NCBI GenBank assembly: GCA_934565615.1
Contig: CAKTIH010000042.1
Coordinates: 1-15,529 of the forward strand
Source of the DNA: an uncultured Oscillospiraceae bacterium
Lineage (GTDB): Bacteria > Bacillota > Clostridia > Oscillospirales > Oscillospiraceae
Reading direction: 5' to 3'
DNA length: 15,529 nt
A model generated the notes under the pieces. That model was not told the DNA's origin, did no database searches, and worked only from the letters and a program-made list of their open reading frames with translations. Position numbers and translations under genes: made by a program. Shown here in pieces: positions 1 to 5,617 of the stretch; position 1 is the first letter of the stretch, and every line of letters starts with the position of its first letter.

Positions 1-68
1 GTTAGAGATGATTAACTGCTGTAACTTCTGCTTGAAGCTCAGAGACTAATACACGGAGGCGTATAACA
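1..68. other. Short leader before the first gene; no supported gene
   Basis: These 68 bases hold no gene that I can support. Frame 2 is open from the window edge to a TAA at 47-49, so the last few codons of an upstream gene could lie here, but 15 codons prove nothing. A clear GGAGG at 55-59 is the ribosome binding site of the hydrolase that starts at 69. No promoter consensus is visible, so the hydrolase may be co-transcribed with genes to the left of the window. Confidence 0.3.
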
Positions 69-815
69 ATGGAGATAAAGCATTTCGGAAACGCGCAGGG
101 AAAGAGCGTCATGCTGCTGCACGGCAACCTCATGTGCTGGCGGCAGTTTGAGGATCTTATACCGCTGCTGGAAAAGGACTATTCCGTCTATGCCGTAAGC
201 TTTGACGGCTTCGACGGGGCGGGAGATACGACCTACACTACGGCTCAAGAGCAAGCGGACAAGCTGGAGGACTATATATGCGCCGATCTCGGCGGACACT
301 TGGATATGCTCTTTGCCGAGTCCCTTGGCTGCGGGCCGGCTGTGCTTCTAAAATCCTCCCAAAAGGTGAGTATCGGGCACATGATACTCAGCGGGCCGGA
401 GTATCTGGACTTCGGCGTGCTGAACGGGCTGATACTAAAGATAATGCCGCAGAAGCAGTACAAGACAGCGCGGGACAAGACCATGCCCGCATGGGCGCTG
501 CGCTTCATGGGGCAGACGGAGCAGGGCATGCAGACCATGATGAGCCGCATCCCGTATAAGATAAGCCTTGAATCCGTCCGCGCGACATGGGAGGCGGGGC
601 TCTACCTCTACCGCTCGGCTTTCCCGGTGCAGCCGGAAGCGGACGTCGCCTGCTGGTACGGCGAGAAAGAGGGGCACATGAAAAAGGCCATCGAGCGGCT
701 GCGTCAGGCGTACCCGAAGCTGACCGTCCGCTGCTTCGAGGGCTTCGGCCACGGCGACATCATCAACCATCCGGAGCTGCTGGCAAAAGAGCTTACGCAG
801 TTCATGAACAAGTGA
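69..815 (+). CDS. Alpha/beta hydrolase family protein
   Basis: This is a 248-residue cytoplasmic alpha/beta-fold hydrolase that probably cleaves an ester, lactone or similar bond; the substrate cannot be read from sequence. The oxyanion-hole HGN is at residues 18-20. The nucleophile elbow is A-E-S-L-G with Ser85; the usual first Gly of GxSxG is Ala. The catalytic His is probably His228 in GFGHGD, and the acid may be Glu199 or Glu201 in WYGEKEG. There is no signal peptide or membrane segment, and length is normal for a single-domain member. The ATG is chosen because GGAGG lies nine bases upstream. The next gene starts 17 bases after the stop with its own AAGGAG, so the two are probably one operon. 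The fold is secure; the reaction is unknown. Confidence 0.85.
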   Translation: MEIKHFGNAQGKSVMLLHGNLMCWRQFEDLIPLLEKDYSVYAVSFDGFDGAGDTTYTTAQEQADKLEDYICADLGGHLDMLFAESLGCGPAVLLKSSQKVSIGHMILSGPEYLDFGVLNGLILKIMPQKQYKTARDKTMPAWALRFMGQTEQGMQTMMSRIPYKISLESVRATWEAGLYLYRSAFPVQPEADVACWYGEKEGHMKKAIERLRQAYPKLTVRCFEGFGHGDIINHPELLAKELTQFMNK

Positions 816-832
816 GATAAGGAGATTTTACT

Positions 833-1765
833 ATGAAAATTTTAGTATTCGGCGCGGGCGTTATCGGCTGCAATCTTGCGCGTAACCTGTACCGCGCGGG
901 AAAGGACGTTACCCTGCTCGCACGCGGCGCTTGGGCGGAGGAGATACAGAAGAACGGTCTGCGGATAAAGGACAAGTTTTCGCCGCGTATGTCGGTCAGC
1001 CGCATCCCGGTGGTGACGGAGCTCAAACCGGAGGATCAGTACGACGTTATCTTTGTCGTCATGCGCTATACGCAGGTCGGCACGATCATGGATACGCTGC
1101 GGGCAAACGGGACGAAGAACATCGTCTTTGTCGGCAACGACGTGCGCGTGGAAGAGATCGCCGCTATGCTGCCGGAGAAGAACGTGCTCTTCGCCTTTGC
1201 GCTCTCCGCGGGACACCGCGAGCGTGACCACGTCGCGTCCATCGACCTCAGGAAAATTACCATCGGCCAGCTTTCAAGCGCGCCGTCGAACGAGCAGCTC
1301 ATCGGACAGATATTTGACGGGATGAAGTTCAAAGTCGTCTATCAGCCGAACATGGGCGATTATCTCCTGTGCCACGCGGCGTTCGTCGTCCCCGTTGCCT
1401 TCGTGTGCTACAAGACCGGCGGCGATCTGAAGAAGATCAGGCACGACACGGCATACCTGAACCGGCTGATAGATGCCAACATTGAGGGCTACCGCGCCAT
1501 AAGGAACGCTGGGCACGAGATACTCCCGGATGACGACAAGGAATTTGAAGGCGCGGCCTACCGCAAGACCTGCCTGCGCTTCTTCAAGCTCATGTGCGCG
1601 ACGAGCCTCGGCAAGCTCTGCGCCGCCGATCATGCCATGAACGCGGTCGGCGAAATGAGCGCGCTGAACCGCGATCTGAAAAAGTTCTTCGACAAAACCG
1701 GGACTGAATACCCGGTATGGCTGGAGCTTGAAAAGGACACCGGAAGCTATCTGGAACAGGCATGA
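833..1765 (+). CDS. Ketopantoate reductase (ApbA/PanE)-like oxidoreductase
   Basis: A 310-residue NAD(P)-dependent 2-keto-acid reductase-like protein. The N-terminal Rossmann fold begins at once with GAGVIG at residues 7-12, followed by the strand-helix pattern and LLARG seen in the PanE/ApbA family. The C-terminal helical domain fits ApbA_C. Family PanE reduces 2-dehydropantoate to pantoate, but here the segment that normally carries the catalytic Lys (a K-L-x-x-N pattern) reads NMGDYLLCHAAF, with no obvious Lys or Asn. I therefore would not call it panE. It may reduce another keto acid or have lost activity. AAGGAG lies nine bases before the ATG. It follows the hydrolase closely and ends just before a strong terminator, so it is last in its operon. 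Confidence 0.82.
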   Translation: MKILVFGAGVIGCNLARNLYRAGKDVTLLARGAWAEEIQKNGLRIKDKFSPRMSVSRIPVVTELKPEDQYDVIFVVMRYTQVGTIMDTLRANGTKNIVFVGNDVRVEEIAAMLPEKNVLFAFALSAGHRERDHVASIDLRKITIGQLSSAPSNEQLIGQIFDGMKFKVVYQPNMGDYLLCHAAFVVPVAFVCYKTGGDLKKIRHDTAYLNRLIDANIEGYRAIRNAGHEILPDDDKEFEGAAYRKTCLRFFKLMCATSLGKLCAADHAMNAVGEMSALNRDLKKFFDKTGTEYPVWLELEKDTGSYLEQA

Positions 1766-1772
1766 CAAGGTG

Positions 1773-1823
1773 AAAAACGACTCCCCGTCCCCTGCTTTTA
1801 TGCGGGACGGGGAGTCGTTTTTT
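1773..1823. terminator. Strong bidirectional intrinsic terminator
   Basis: A 19-bp uninterrupted inverted repeat pairs 1773-1791 (A-tract then CGACTCCCCGTCCC) with 1804-1822, around a 12-base loop, and is followed by a T-run. Because the left arm begins with five A's, the reverse strand also ends in U's. It sits between the stops of two convergent genes (1765 and 1829) and should end transcription from both sides. Confidence 0.95.
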
Positions 1824-1828
1824 ATTAC

Positions 1829-2761
1829 TTACAGTGCCGACTGAGTGTCGTTCGGGTCGCCGTTGATGGCAAGGTCGTACTCATGGCTCCAATCGAGGTC
1901 GCGGTACTCCGCGCCGCGGGGGTCGTTTTTGATGAAGTCCGTGAGCATATCAAGCATCTCGACCGTCCATGTGTTCCTGTCTATCTGGGCGGGAGTGAAC
2001 CTGTTGAGCGTTATCATCTCGAAGCCAAAAATGTCCTTGACCTGGGTCTTTGCGCCGTTCTCCACAACCTCCATGACAAGGTGAGGCGGGATGAACAGCA
2101 CGCCGCCGGAGCAGCCATAGACAATATCGCCGGGCAGACAGATCGCCGCGTGCTCGCCGTCGCCGAGGCGGACGGGGCCGTTGAAGCTTATCATGGCAAA
2201 GTCGCGTATCGGGGTCGGGTCTATGCCGCGGTAGTAGACCTGGACGCCGTCGACCTTCTGCATCTGCTCGATATCGCGGATGCCGCCCCATATGACGGCT
2301 CCGCCGGTATGGGTCTTGTTCTTGATGGCGGTGGTGAGGTTGCCGCCGACGAAGGTGCCTTTGTAGATCTTATCATACATGTCGACAACGCAGACGTCGC
2401 GGTCGGTCAGGCACTCGATCACCCACTGGTTCGGGGTTCCGGTGCGGCCCTCGGCAGCCGCCTGGGCCATTGTCGCCTCGTAATAATCGGGGCGGGTGGG
2501 GCCGTAGGCCGCCGTCACGGCGCGGCCGATGAGCTTGCAGTTGAGCTCGCCGTTTTCCTTGAACTCCGGGTGCAGGCTCTTCATCGCGAGGAATTGGTTC
2601 TCGTAGCCCTGCACAAAGATGGGCTTCCACAGCTCCTCAAGCGTCATCTTGCGCAGCTCGTCAAGGTACTTATCCGGCACCTTGGGCCGCCCGTCTGGGA
2701 AGCGCTCCCCTTTCCACTGCGGGGTCAGGGCGATTATGTCTTCACGGTTGTTGAAGCGCAT
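1829..2761 (-). CDS. RraA-family (HMG/CHA aldolase-like) protein
   Basis: A 310-residue member of the RraA / 4-hydroxy-4-methyl-2-oxoglutarate aldolase superfamily, whose enzymes cleave 4-hydroxy-2-oxo acids to pyruvate plus an oxo compound. The core runs roughly from residue 75 to 235: FVGGNLTTAIKNKTHTGG (137-154), then GGIRD at 159-163, whose Arg-Asp are the family's substrate and metal residues, then PGDIVYGCSGGVLFIP (210-225). In most members this last motif is GD(x)DGVVVIP; here the acidic residue is missing (GCSGG). About 70 extra N-terminal and 70 extra C-terminal residues make it longer than bacterial RraA (~160), as in other ~300-residue homologues found in sugar-acid clusters. GGAGG (2771-2775) stands nine bases before the ATG. 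It lies 40 bases downstream of the UxuA-like gene, probably in one transcript. A role as 2-keto-3-deoxy-sugar-acid aldolase is inference. Confidence 0.82.
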   Translation of the reverse strand: MRFNNREDIIALTPQWKGERFPDGRPKVPDKYLDELRKMTLEELWKPIFVQGYENQFLAMKSLHPEFKENGELNCKLIGRAVTAAYGPTRPDYYEATMAQAAAEGRTGTPNQWVIECLTDRDVCVVDMYDKIYKGTFVGGNLTTAIKNKTHTGGAVIWGGIRDIEQMQKVDGVQVYYRGIDPTPIRDFAMISFNGPVRLGDGEHAAICLPGDIVYGCSGGVLFIPPHLVMEVVENGAKTQVKDIFGFEMITLNRFTPAQIDRNTWTVEMLDMLTDFIKNDPRGAEYRDLDWSHEYDLAINGDPNDTQSAL

Positions 2762-2801
2762 ATAAGTTTTCCTCCGTATATACTGTTTATTTAAGTGCAG
2801 C

Positions 2802-3773
2802 TTAAATTTCCTTATCCACGGTCTCCATTATGCCGCGCAGGTAGCCCAACGCGTAGAGACGGCCAAGAGCGTCATAGCCGGCATTGCGCACAGTCTCCCC
2901 TGCCATTGTCGGCACATGGTCGACACGGATGGGCACGTCGACTCCGCAGTCGCGGTAAAGGCGGAGCAGCCGCGGCATGTCCAGCTCGCCGTTATCGTGG
3001 AAGGTCTCGTGGAAATCCTCCTTCGTCCCGGCAGCGTTCCTGAAATGCACGAACATTATCTTATCGGCAAGGCGAGGAATGACCTTGTACAGGTCCTCGC
3101 CCATCATGTGATATGTAGCCTGACAGAAGGTGAGGCCGAGACTCGGGCTGTCAGCGACGGTGCGCACGGCCTTTTCCATGTTCTCCGCCGAGATCATGAT
3201 GCGCGATACCCCGCCCAGCTTCGCGATGGGCGGATCGTCCGGGTGCAGGGCGAGCTTTATCCCGTGTTTCTCGGCTTCGGGCAGGACGGCCTTGATGAAG
3301 TAGGTATAGTTATCCCACAGCTCCGCCTCGGTGATGTGCGCATTTCCCGGGACATAGTCGGCAAGGCGGAAGCCCGTGACCTTTGCGCCGCCGCGCTCGG
3401 GAAACTCGCTTGTGGTGCGTGTCCAGCCGACATACGCCATGAAGTTAAAGCATATGGTGCGCACATCCAGCTCGTCCATGACGGCGAACATTTTTATGAC
3501 CTTGTCGATGCACTCGTCGCGCATCGCGTCACCGGCCTTTATATGGTCATGCAGGCTGTTCGGCATCGGCTCTATCACGACGGGGCGTATGCCGTGATCG
3601 GTAAAGCGTTTGTAAACGCTTCTCCAATGCTCCAGGCAGGCGGGGTCAAACTCCGCATCCTCCGGCAGACGTACCGTGCCGTGCTCCACACCGCATTGGC
3701 GCGCAAACTCCCATGTGACGTCAGGGGTCGAACGGAAATAATCGGTAAGCAGCATGGTCATATACCCGCGCAT
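2802..3773 (-). CDS. Mannonate dehydratase (UxuA) family protein
   Basis: A protein of up to 323 residues with the TIM-barrel fold of UxuA, which dehydrates D-mannonate to 2-keto-3-deoxygluconate. The family signature HPDDPP is at 177-182. A Cys follows at 217 (TFCQATY), then His243 (VHFRN), FHDNG-DM at 258-266, and Asp285 in VDHVP. From memory, the metal ligands of characterised mannonate dehydratase are one Cys, two His and one Asp with nearly the same spacing, so the Mn site looks intact. The C-terminus GYDALGRLYALGYLRGI also matches UxuA. It is about 70 residues shorter than E. coli UxuA (~394), so the substrate may be a different aldonate. The start is uncertain: ATGs at 3773, 3761 and 3755 are in frame and none has a good ribosome binding site. 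The ATG at 3761 overlaps the stop of a small upstream ORF as ATGA, which suggests translational coupling. Confidence 0.85.
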   Translation of the reverse strand: MRGYMTMLLTDYFRSTPDVTWEFARQCGVEHGTVRLPEDAEFDPACLEHWRSVYKRFTDHGIRPVVIEPMPNSLHDHIKAGDAMRDECIDKVIKMFAVMDELDVRTICFNFMAYVGWTRTTSEFPERGGAKVTGFRLADYVPGNAHITEAELWDNYTYFIKAVLPEAEKHGIKLALHPDDPPIAKLGGVSRIMISAENMEKAVRTVADSPSLGLTFCQATYHMMGEDLYKVIPRLADKIMFVHFRNAAGTKEDFHETFHDNGELDMPRLLRLYRDCGVDVPIRVDHVPTMAGETVRNAGYDALGRLYALGYLRGIMETVDKEI

Positions 3774-3820
3774 GGCACTGAGCCGATGGCTGCCATGCCT
3801 TCATAATATGCATCATTCAT
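3758..3820 (-). CDS. Possible 20-codon leader ORF coupled to the UxuA-like gene
   Basis: An AAGGAG (complement of 3829-3834) stands eight bases before an ATG at 3820. It is the only good ribosome binding site upstream of the UxuA-like gene. The frame it serves is not that of the dehydratase: it encodes 20 residues beginning MNDAYYEG and stops at TGA 3758-3760, overlapping the ATG at 3761 (ATGA) of the dehydratase frame. It could be a translationally coupled leader peptide. Other explanations are a sequence error or indel that split the true N-terminus, or a decayed remnant. No homologue is recognised. Confidence 0.35.
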   Translation of the reverse strand: MNDAYYEGMAAIGSVPCAGI

Positions 3821-3868
3821 TTCAAGTTCTCCTTTGCGTCCGACGTTCCCGGCCTTGGGGACGGAAGC

Positions 3869-4435
3869 TCAGCCGAGCCGCGGCCCCTGAAAGCTGTCAT
3901 CCCGTTTTATGATATCCTTTATGCCGAAGGTGAGCAGCGACACCGGCCGCGTCCACTTGAGCTTCGTTTTGCCGGCGAGATACGCCTTGAACTCGTCAAC
4001 GGTCCCGCCCTTGATGCTGGCCTTATCCACCATGTACGCGGACTGGCTGCTGACATACAGATAAATATACCGGCGATCCTCAACGAGCTTTATGAGCTGC
4101 GAGTAAGGAAGCGCCTTTCCCTCGCCGCCGTCGGAAAAACCTGTGTCTGTGAAGGAATAGCTCGAGCGCGGGAAGCGCCCGCCGATCTGCTCGATGATCT
4201 TGTTAGCCCGGACTCTCGGACGGAGATTGACATTGGCGATCAGTATGCAGCCCAGTATCAGGCAGATCATGGGCGTGTACATGCTCTGGTTCGCATAAAG
4301 CCCGTAGACGATAAGCGCGATGGCGATGACTATCCTTACAAGCTTGCTCTTAAATTCAAAGCAGTTGTATTGGGTCACCGACAGCTTTGTGATAGTGTCC
4401 TTGTCGTGAACCATCGCAGCGGTAAACTTTTCCAC
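3869..4435 (-). CDS. YcxB-like membrane protein of unknown function
   Basis: A 188-residue protein that resembles the YcxB-like family (PF14317) in architecture: a short N-terminal segment, two adjacent hydrophobic helices (about 32-48 and 51-68), a basic patch (RPRVRANK), then a soluble part with a strand-rich stretch around YSQLIKLVEDRRYIYLYVSS and a region that may form a PH-like domain. The function of the family is unknown; both termini are probably cytoplasmic. The start is a GTG with AAGGAG seven bases upstream (complement of 4443-4448), so translation is well supported. It is first in the leftward group before the UxuA-like gene (95 bases apart). Its content does not suggest a metabolic role, so co-transcription may be accidental. 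Confidence 0.72.
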   Translation of the reverse strand: MEKFTAAMVHDKDTITKLSVTQYNCFEFKSKLVRIVIAIALIVYGLYANQSMYTPMICLILGCILIANVNLRPRVRANKIIEQIGGRFPRSSYSFTDTGFSDGGEGKALPYSQLIKLVEDRRYIYLYVSSQSAYMVDKASIKGGTVDEFKAYLAGKTKLKWTRPVSLLTFGIKDIIKRDDSFQGPRLG

Positions 4436-4464
4436 GGCACTTCTCCTTCCGTATGTCTCAGCTT

Positions 4465-4498
4465 ATTATAGTTTCACATTTGTTCGGCTTTTTGTCAA
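4465..4498 (-). promoter_or_regulatory. Candidate promoter for the YcxB-like gene, unusual spacing
   Basis: On the minus strand a perfect TTGACA (complement of 4493-4498) and a perfect TATAAT (complement of 4465-4470) face the YcxB-like gene, but 22 bases separate them instead of about 17. A TTTCACA motif (4472-4478) lies inside the spacer. Either the promoter needs an activator that distorts the spacer, or only the -10 box is real. The hexamers are seen; promoter function is inferred. Confidence 0.4.
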
Positions 4499-4514
4499 CA
4501 GATTTTCTTTGGAA

Positions 4515-4529
4515 TTTCACCATGTGAAA
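4515..4529. promoter_or_regulatory. Operator-like palindrome upstream of the lactonase gene
   Basis: TTTCAC-CAT-GTGAAA is an inverted repeat with 6-base arms and a 3-base centre. It ends 15 bases before the -35 box of the lactonase promoter. The same half-site forms the perfect palindrome upstream of the TRAP transporter promoter (7353-7368), which points to a shared regulator, most likely the IclR-type fusion protein encoded at 5617-7167. That assignment is inference. Confidence 0.55.
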
Positions 4530-4544
4530 CAGTGCAAAAATCGG

Positions 4545-4573
4545 TTGACAACACCACGGCAATAGATAATACT
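4545..4573 (+). promoter_or_regulatory. Promoter of the lactonase gene
   Basis: TTGACA (4545-4550) matches the -35 consensus fully. With a 17-base spacer the -10 would be AATACT (4568-4573), four of six matches. A GATAAT at 4565-4570 is a closer match but only 14 bases away. Transcription would start near 4580, just before the ribosome binding site at 4587-4593. Confidence 0.5.
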
Positions 4574-4600
4574 GTTTATGATAAGCAAGGGGTGATAAAT

Positions 4601-5563
4601 ATGCCGCAAAGGTTTTATCTCGCGTCTCAGGACAGCATGGGGGGAATATACCTCTGTTCCGTTGACGGCGCAGGGAATATAAGCACCGAGGACCTCTGTC
4701 CGCTCCCCGGCTGCGCGTGGCTCGCAACGGAATGCGGAAAGCTGTACGCCGTTCTGCGCGAGCCGTTCCAGCAGCAGAGCGGAGTGGTGAGCTTTGATAT
4801 CCTACCGGACGGGAAACTTACGAATATGAGCCGCCCGCAGCCGACCCACGGCTCGATAGCCGCGTTTCTGCTCGCGGACAAAGGCCGGCTTTACTGCGCG
4901 AATTATCTGAGCGGGTCTGTCGTTCTGCTGCCGGACAGGGTCGCAGCATATAGCGGCTTTGGCCCCGTGCCGGGCAGGCAGGACTGCTCCCACCCGCACT
5001 GCGTCGCGCGCATCCCGGGCAGCGAGCTGCTCGCGGTGGCCGATCTCGGGACGGATCGCATCTACGTCTGCACAGAGGAGCTCGATACCGTCAGCACTGC
5101 TGTGATGCCGGCAGGCAGTGGGCCGAGGCACATCGTCTTTTCCCCGGATGGGAAATACGCCTACTGCTCGCTGGAGCTGACGGGCGAGGCCGCGGTGCTT
5201 GAACGCCGAGGCAATGAGCTGCGGTATCTCGGCAGGCAGTCCGTACTCCCCGAAGGCAGCGAGGGCTGCACCGCTTCGGCGATCCGCATCTCCGGGGACG
5301 GCAGGCGGCTCTATGTCTCGAACCGCGGGCGCGGCGGCGTCTGCGTCTTTGATGTTGACGGCGCTCGTCTCAGCTGCGCAGGGTATATAAGCTGCGGCGA
5401 TGGCGGGCATATCAGGGAGTTCAACTTTGTTGCTAACTGGCTGCTGTGCGCCGATGAAAAGGGGCACACCGTGAGCGTGTTCCCGCGCGATCACGCCATA
5501 GGAAGCGCGCCCGTATCCGTCAGCGAGTTCAAGCGGGTGTGGTGCATCCTGCCGCTTGAGTGA
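4601..5563 (+). CDS. Lactonase family protein (6-phosphogluconolactonase beta-propeller type)
   Basis: A 320-residue seven-bladed beta-propeller of the Lactonase family (PF10282, the Pgl/YbhE type), which hydrolyses sugar lactones such as 6-phosphogluconolactone to the open acid. Diagnostic segments are CSHPHCV followed by LLAVADLGTDRIYV, then GSGPRHIVFSPDGKYAYCSLEL and RRLYVSNRGRGGVCVFDV, the blade repeats normal for the family. There is no signal peptide, so it is probably cytoplasmic. The frame is open back to a GTG at 4532, but that start lies upstream of the -35 box and has no ribosome binding site. The ATG at 4601 has AAGGGGTG eight bases upstream and begins MPQRFYLAS, a normal family start. 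It is a single-gene unit between its own promoter and a terminator. No pentose-phosphate gene is nearby, so a sugar-acid lactone is a likelier substrate (inference). Confidence 0.85.
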   Translation: MPQRFYLASQDSMGGIYLCSVDGAGNISTEDLCPLPGCAWLATECGKLYAVLREPFQQQSGVVSFDILPDGKLTNMSRPQPTHGSIAAFLLADKGRLYCANYLSGSVVLLPDRVAAYSGFGPVPGRQDCSHPHCVARIPGSELLAVADLGTDRIYVCTEELDTVSTAVMPAGSGPRHIVFSPDGKYAYCSLELTGEAAVLERRGNELRYLGRQSVLPEGSEGCTASAIRISGDGRRLYVSNRGRGGVCVFDVDGARLSCAGYISCGDGGHIREFNFVANWLLCADEKGHTVSVFPRDHAIGSAPVSVSEFKRVWCILPLE

Positions 5564-5574
5564 GCAATGAGCAT

Positions 5575-5617
5575 AAAACCCTGGACACCGACAGTATCAC
5601 GGTGCCCAGGGCTTTTT
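5575..5617. terminator. Bidirectional intrinsic terminator
   Basis: CCCTGG-A-CACCG (5579-5590) pairs with CGGTG-C-CCAGGG (5600-5611), with one A/C mismatch and a 9-base loop, giving 11 pairs. A run of five T's follows at 5613-5617, and AAAA precedes the left arm, so it also reads as a terminator on the reverse strand. It ends the lactonase transcript, and its T-run touches the stop codon of the convergent IclR-fusion gene. Confidence 0.9.

Noticed and set aside
24..49. Tail of an upstream gene in frame 2
   Set aside because: Only about 15 open codons before the TAA, with no recognisable motif; too short to support.
1883..3806. Long plus-strand open frames opposite the RraA-like and UxuA-like genes (1883-2794 and 2916-3806)
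   Set aside because: They lie antisense to well-matched family proteins, show no family motif and no good ribosome binding site. Long shadow frames are expected in GC-rich codons.
4532..4600. Longer lactonase start at GTG 4532
   Set aside because: It would place the start codon upstream of the -35 box, has no ribosome binding site, and the added residues do not fit the family. ATG 4601 has a good site.
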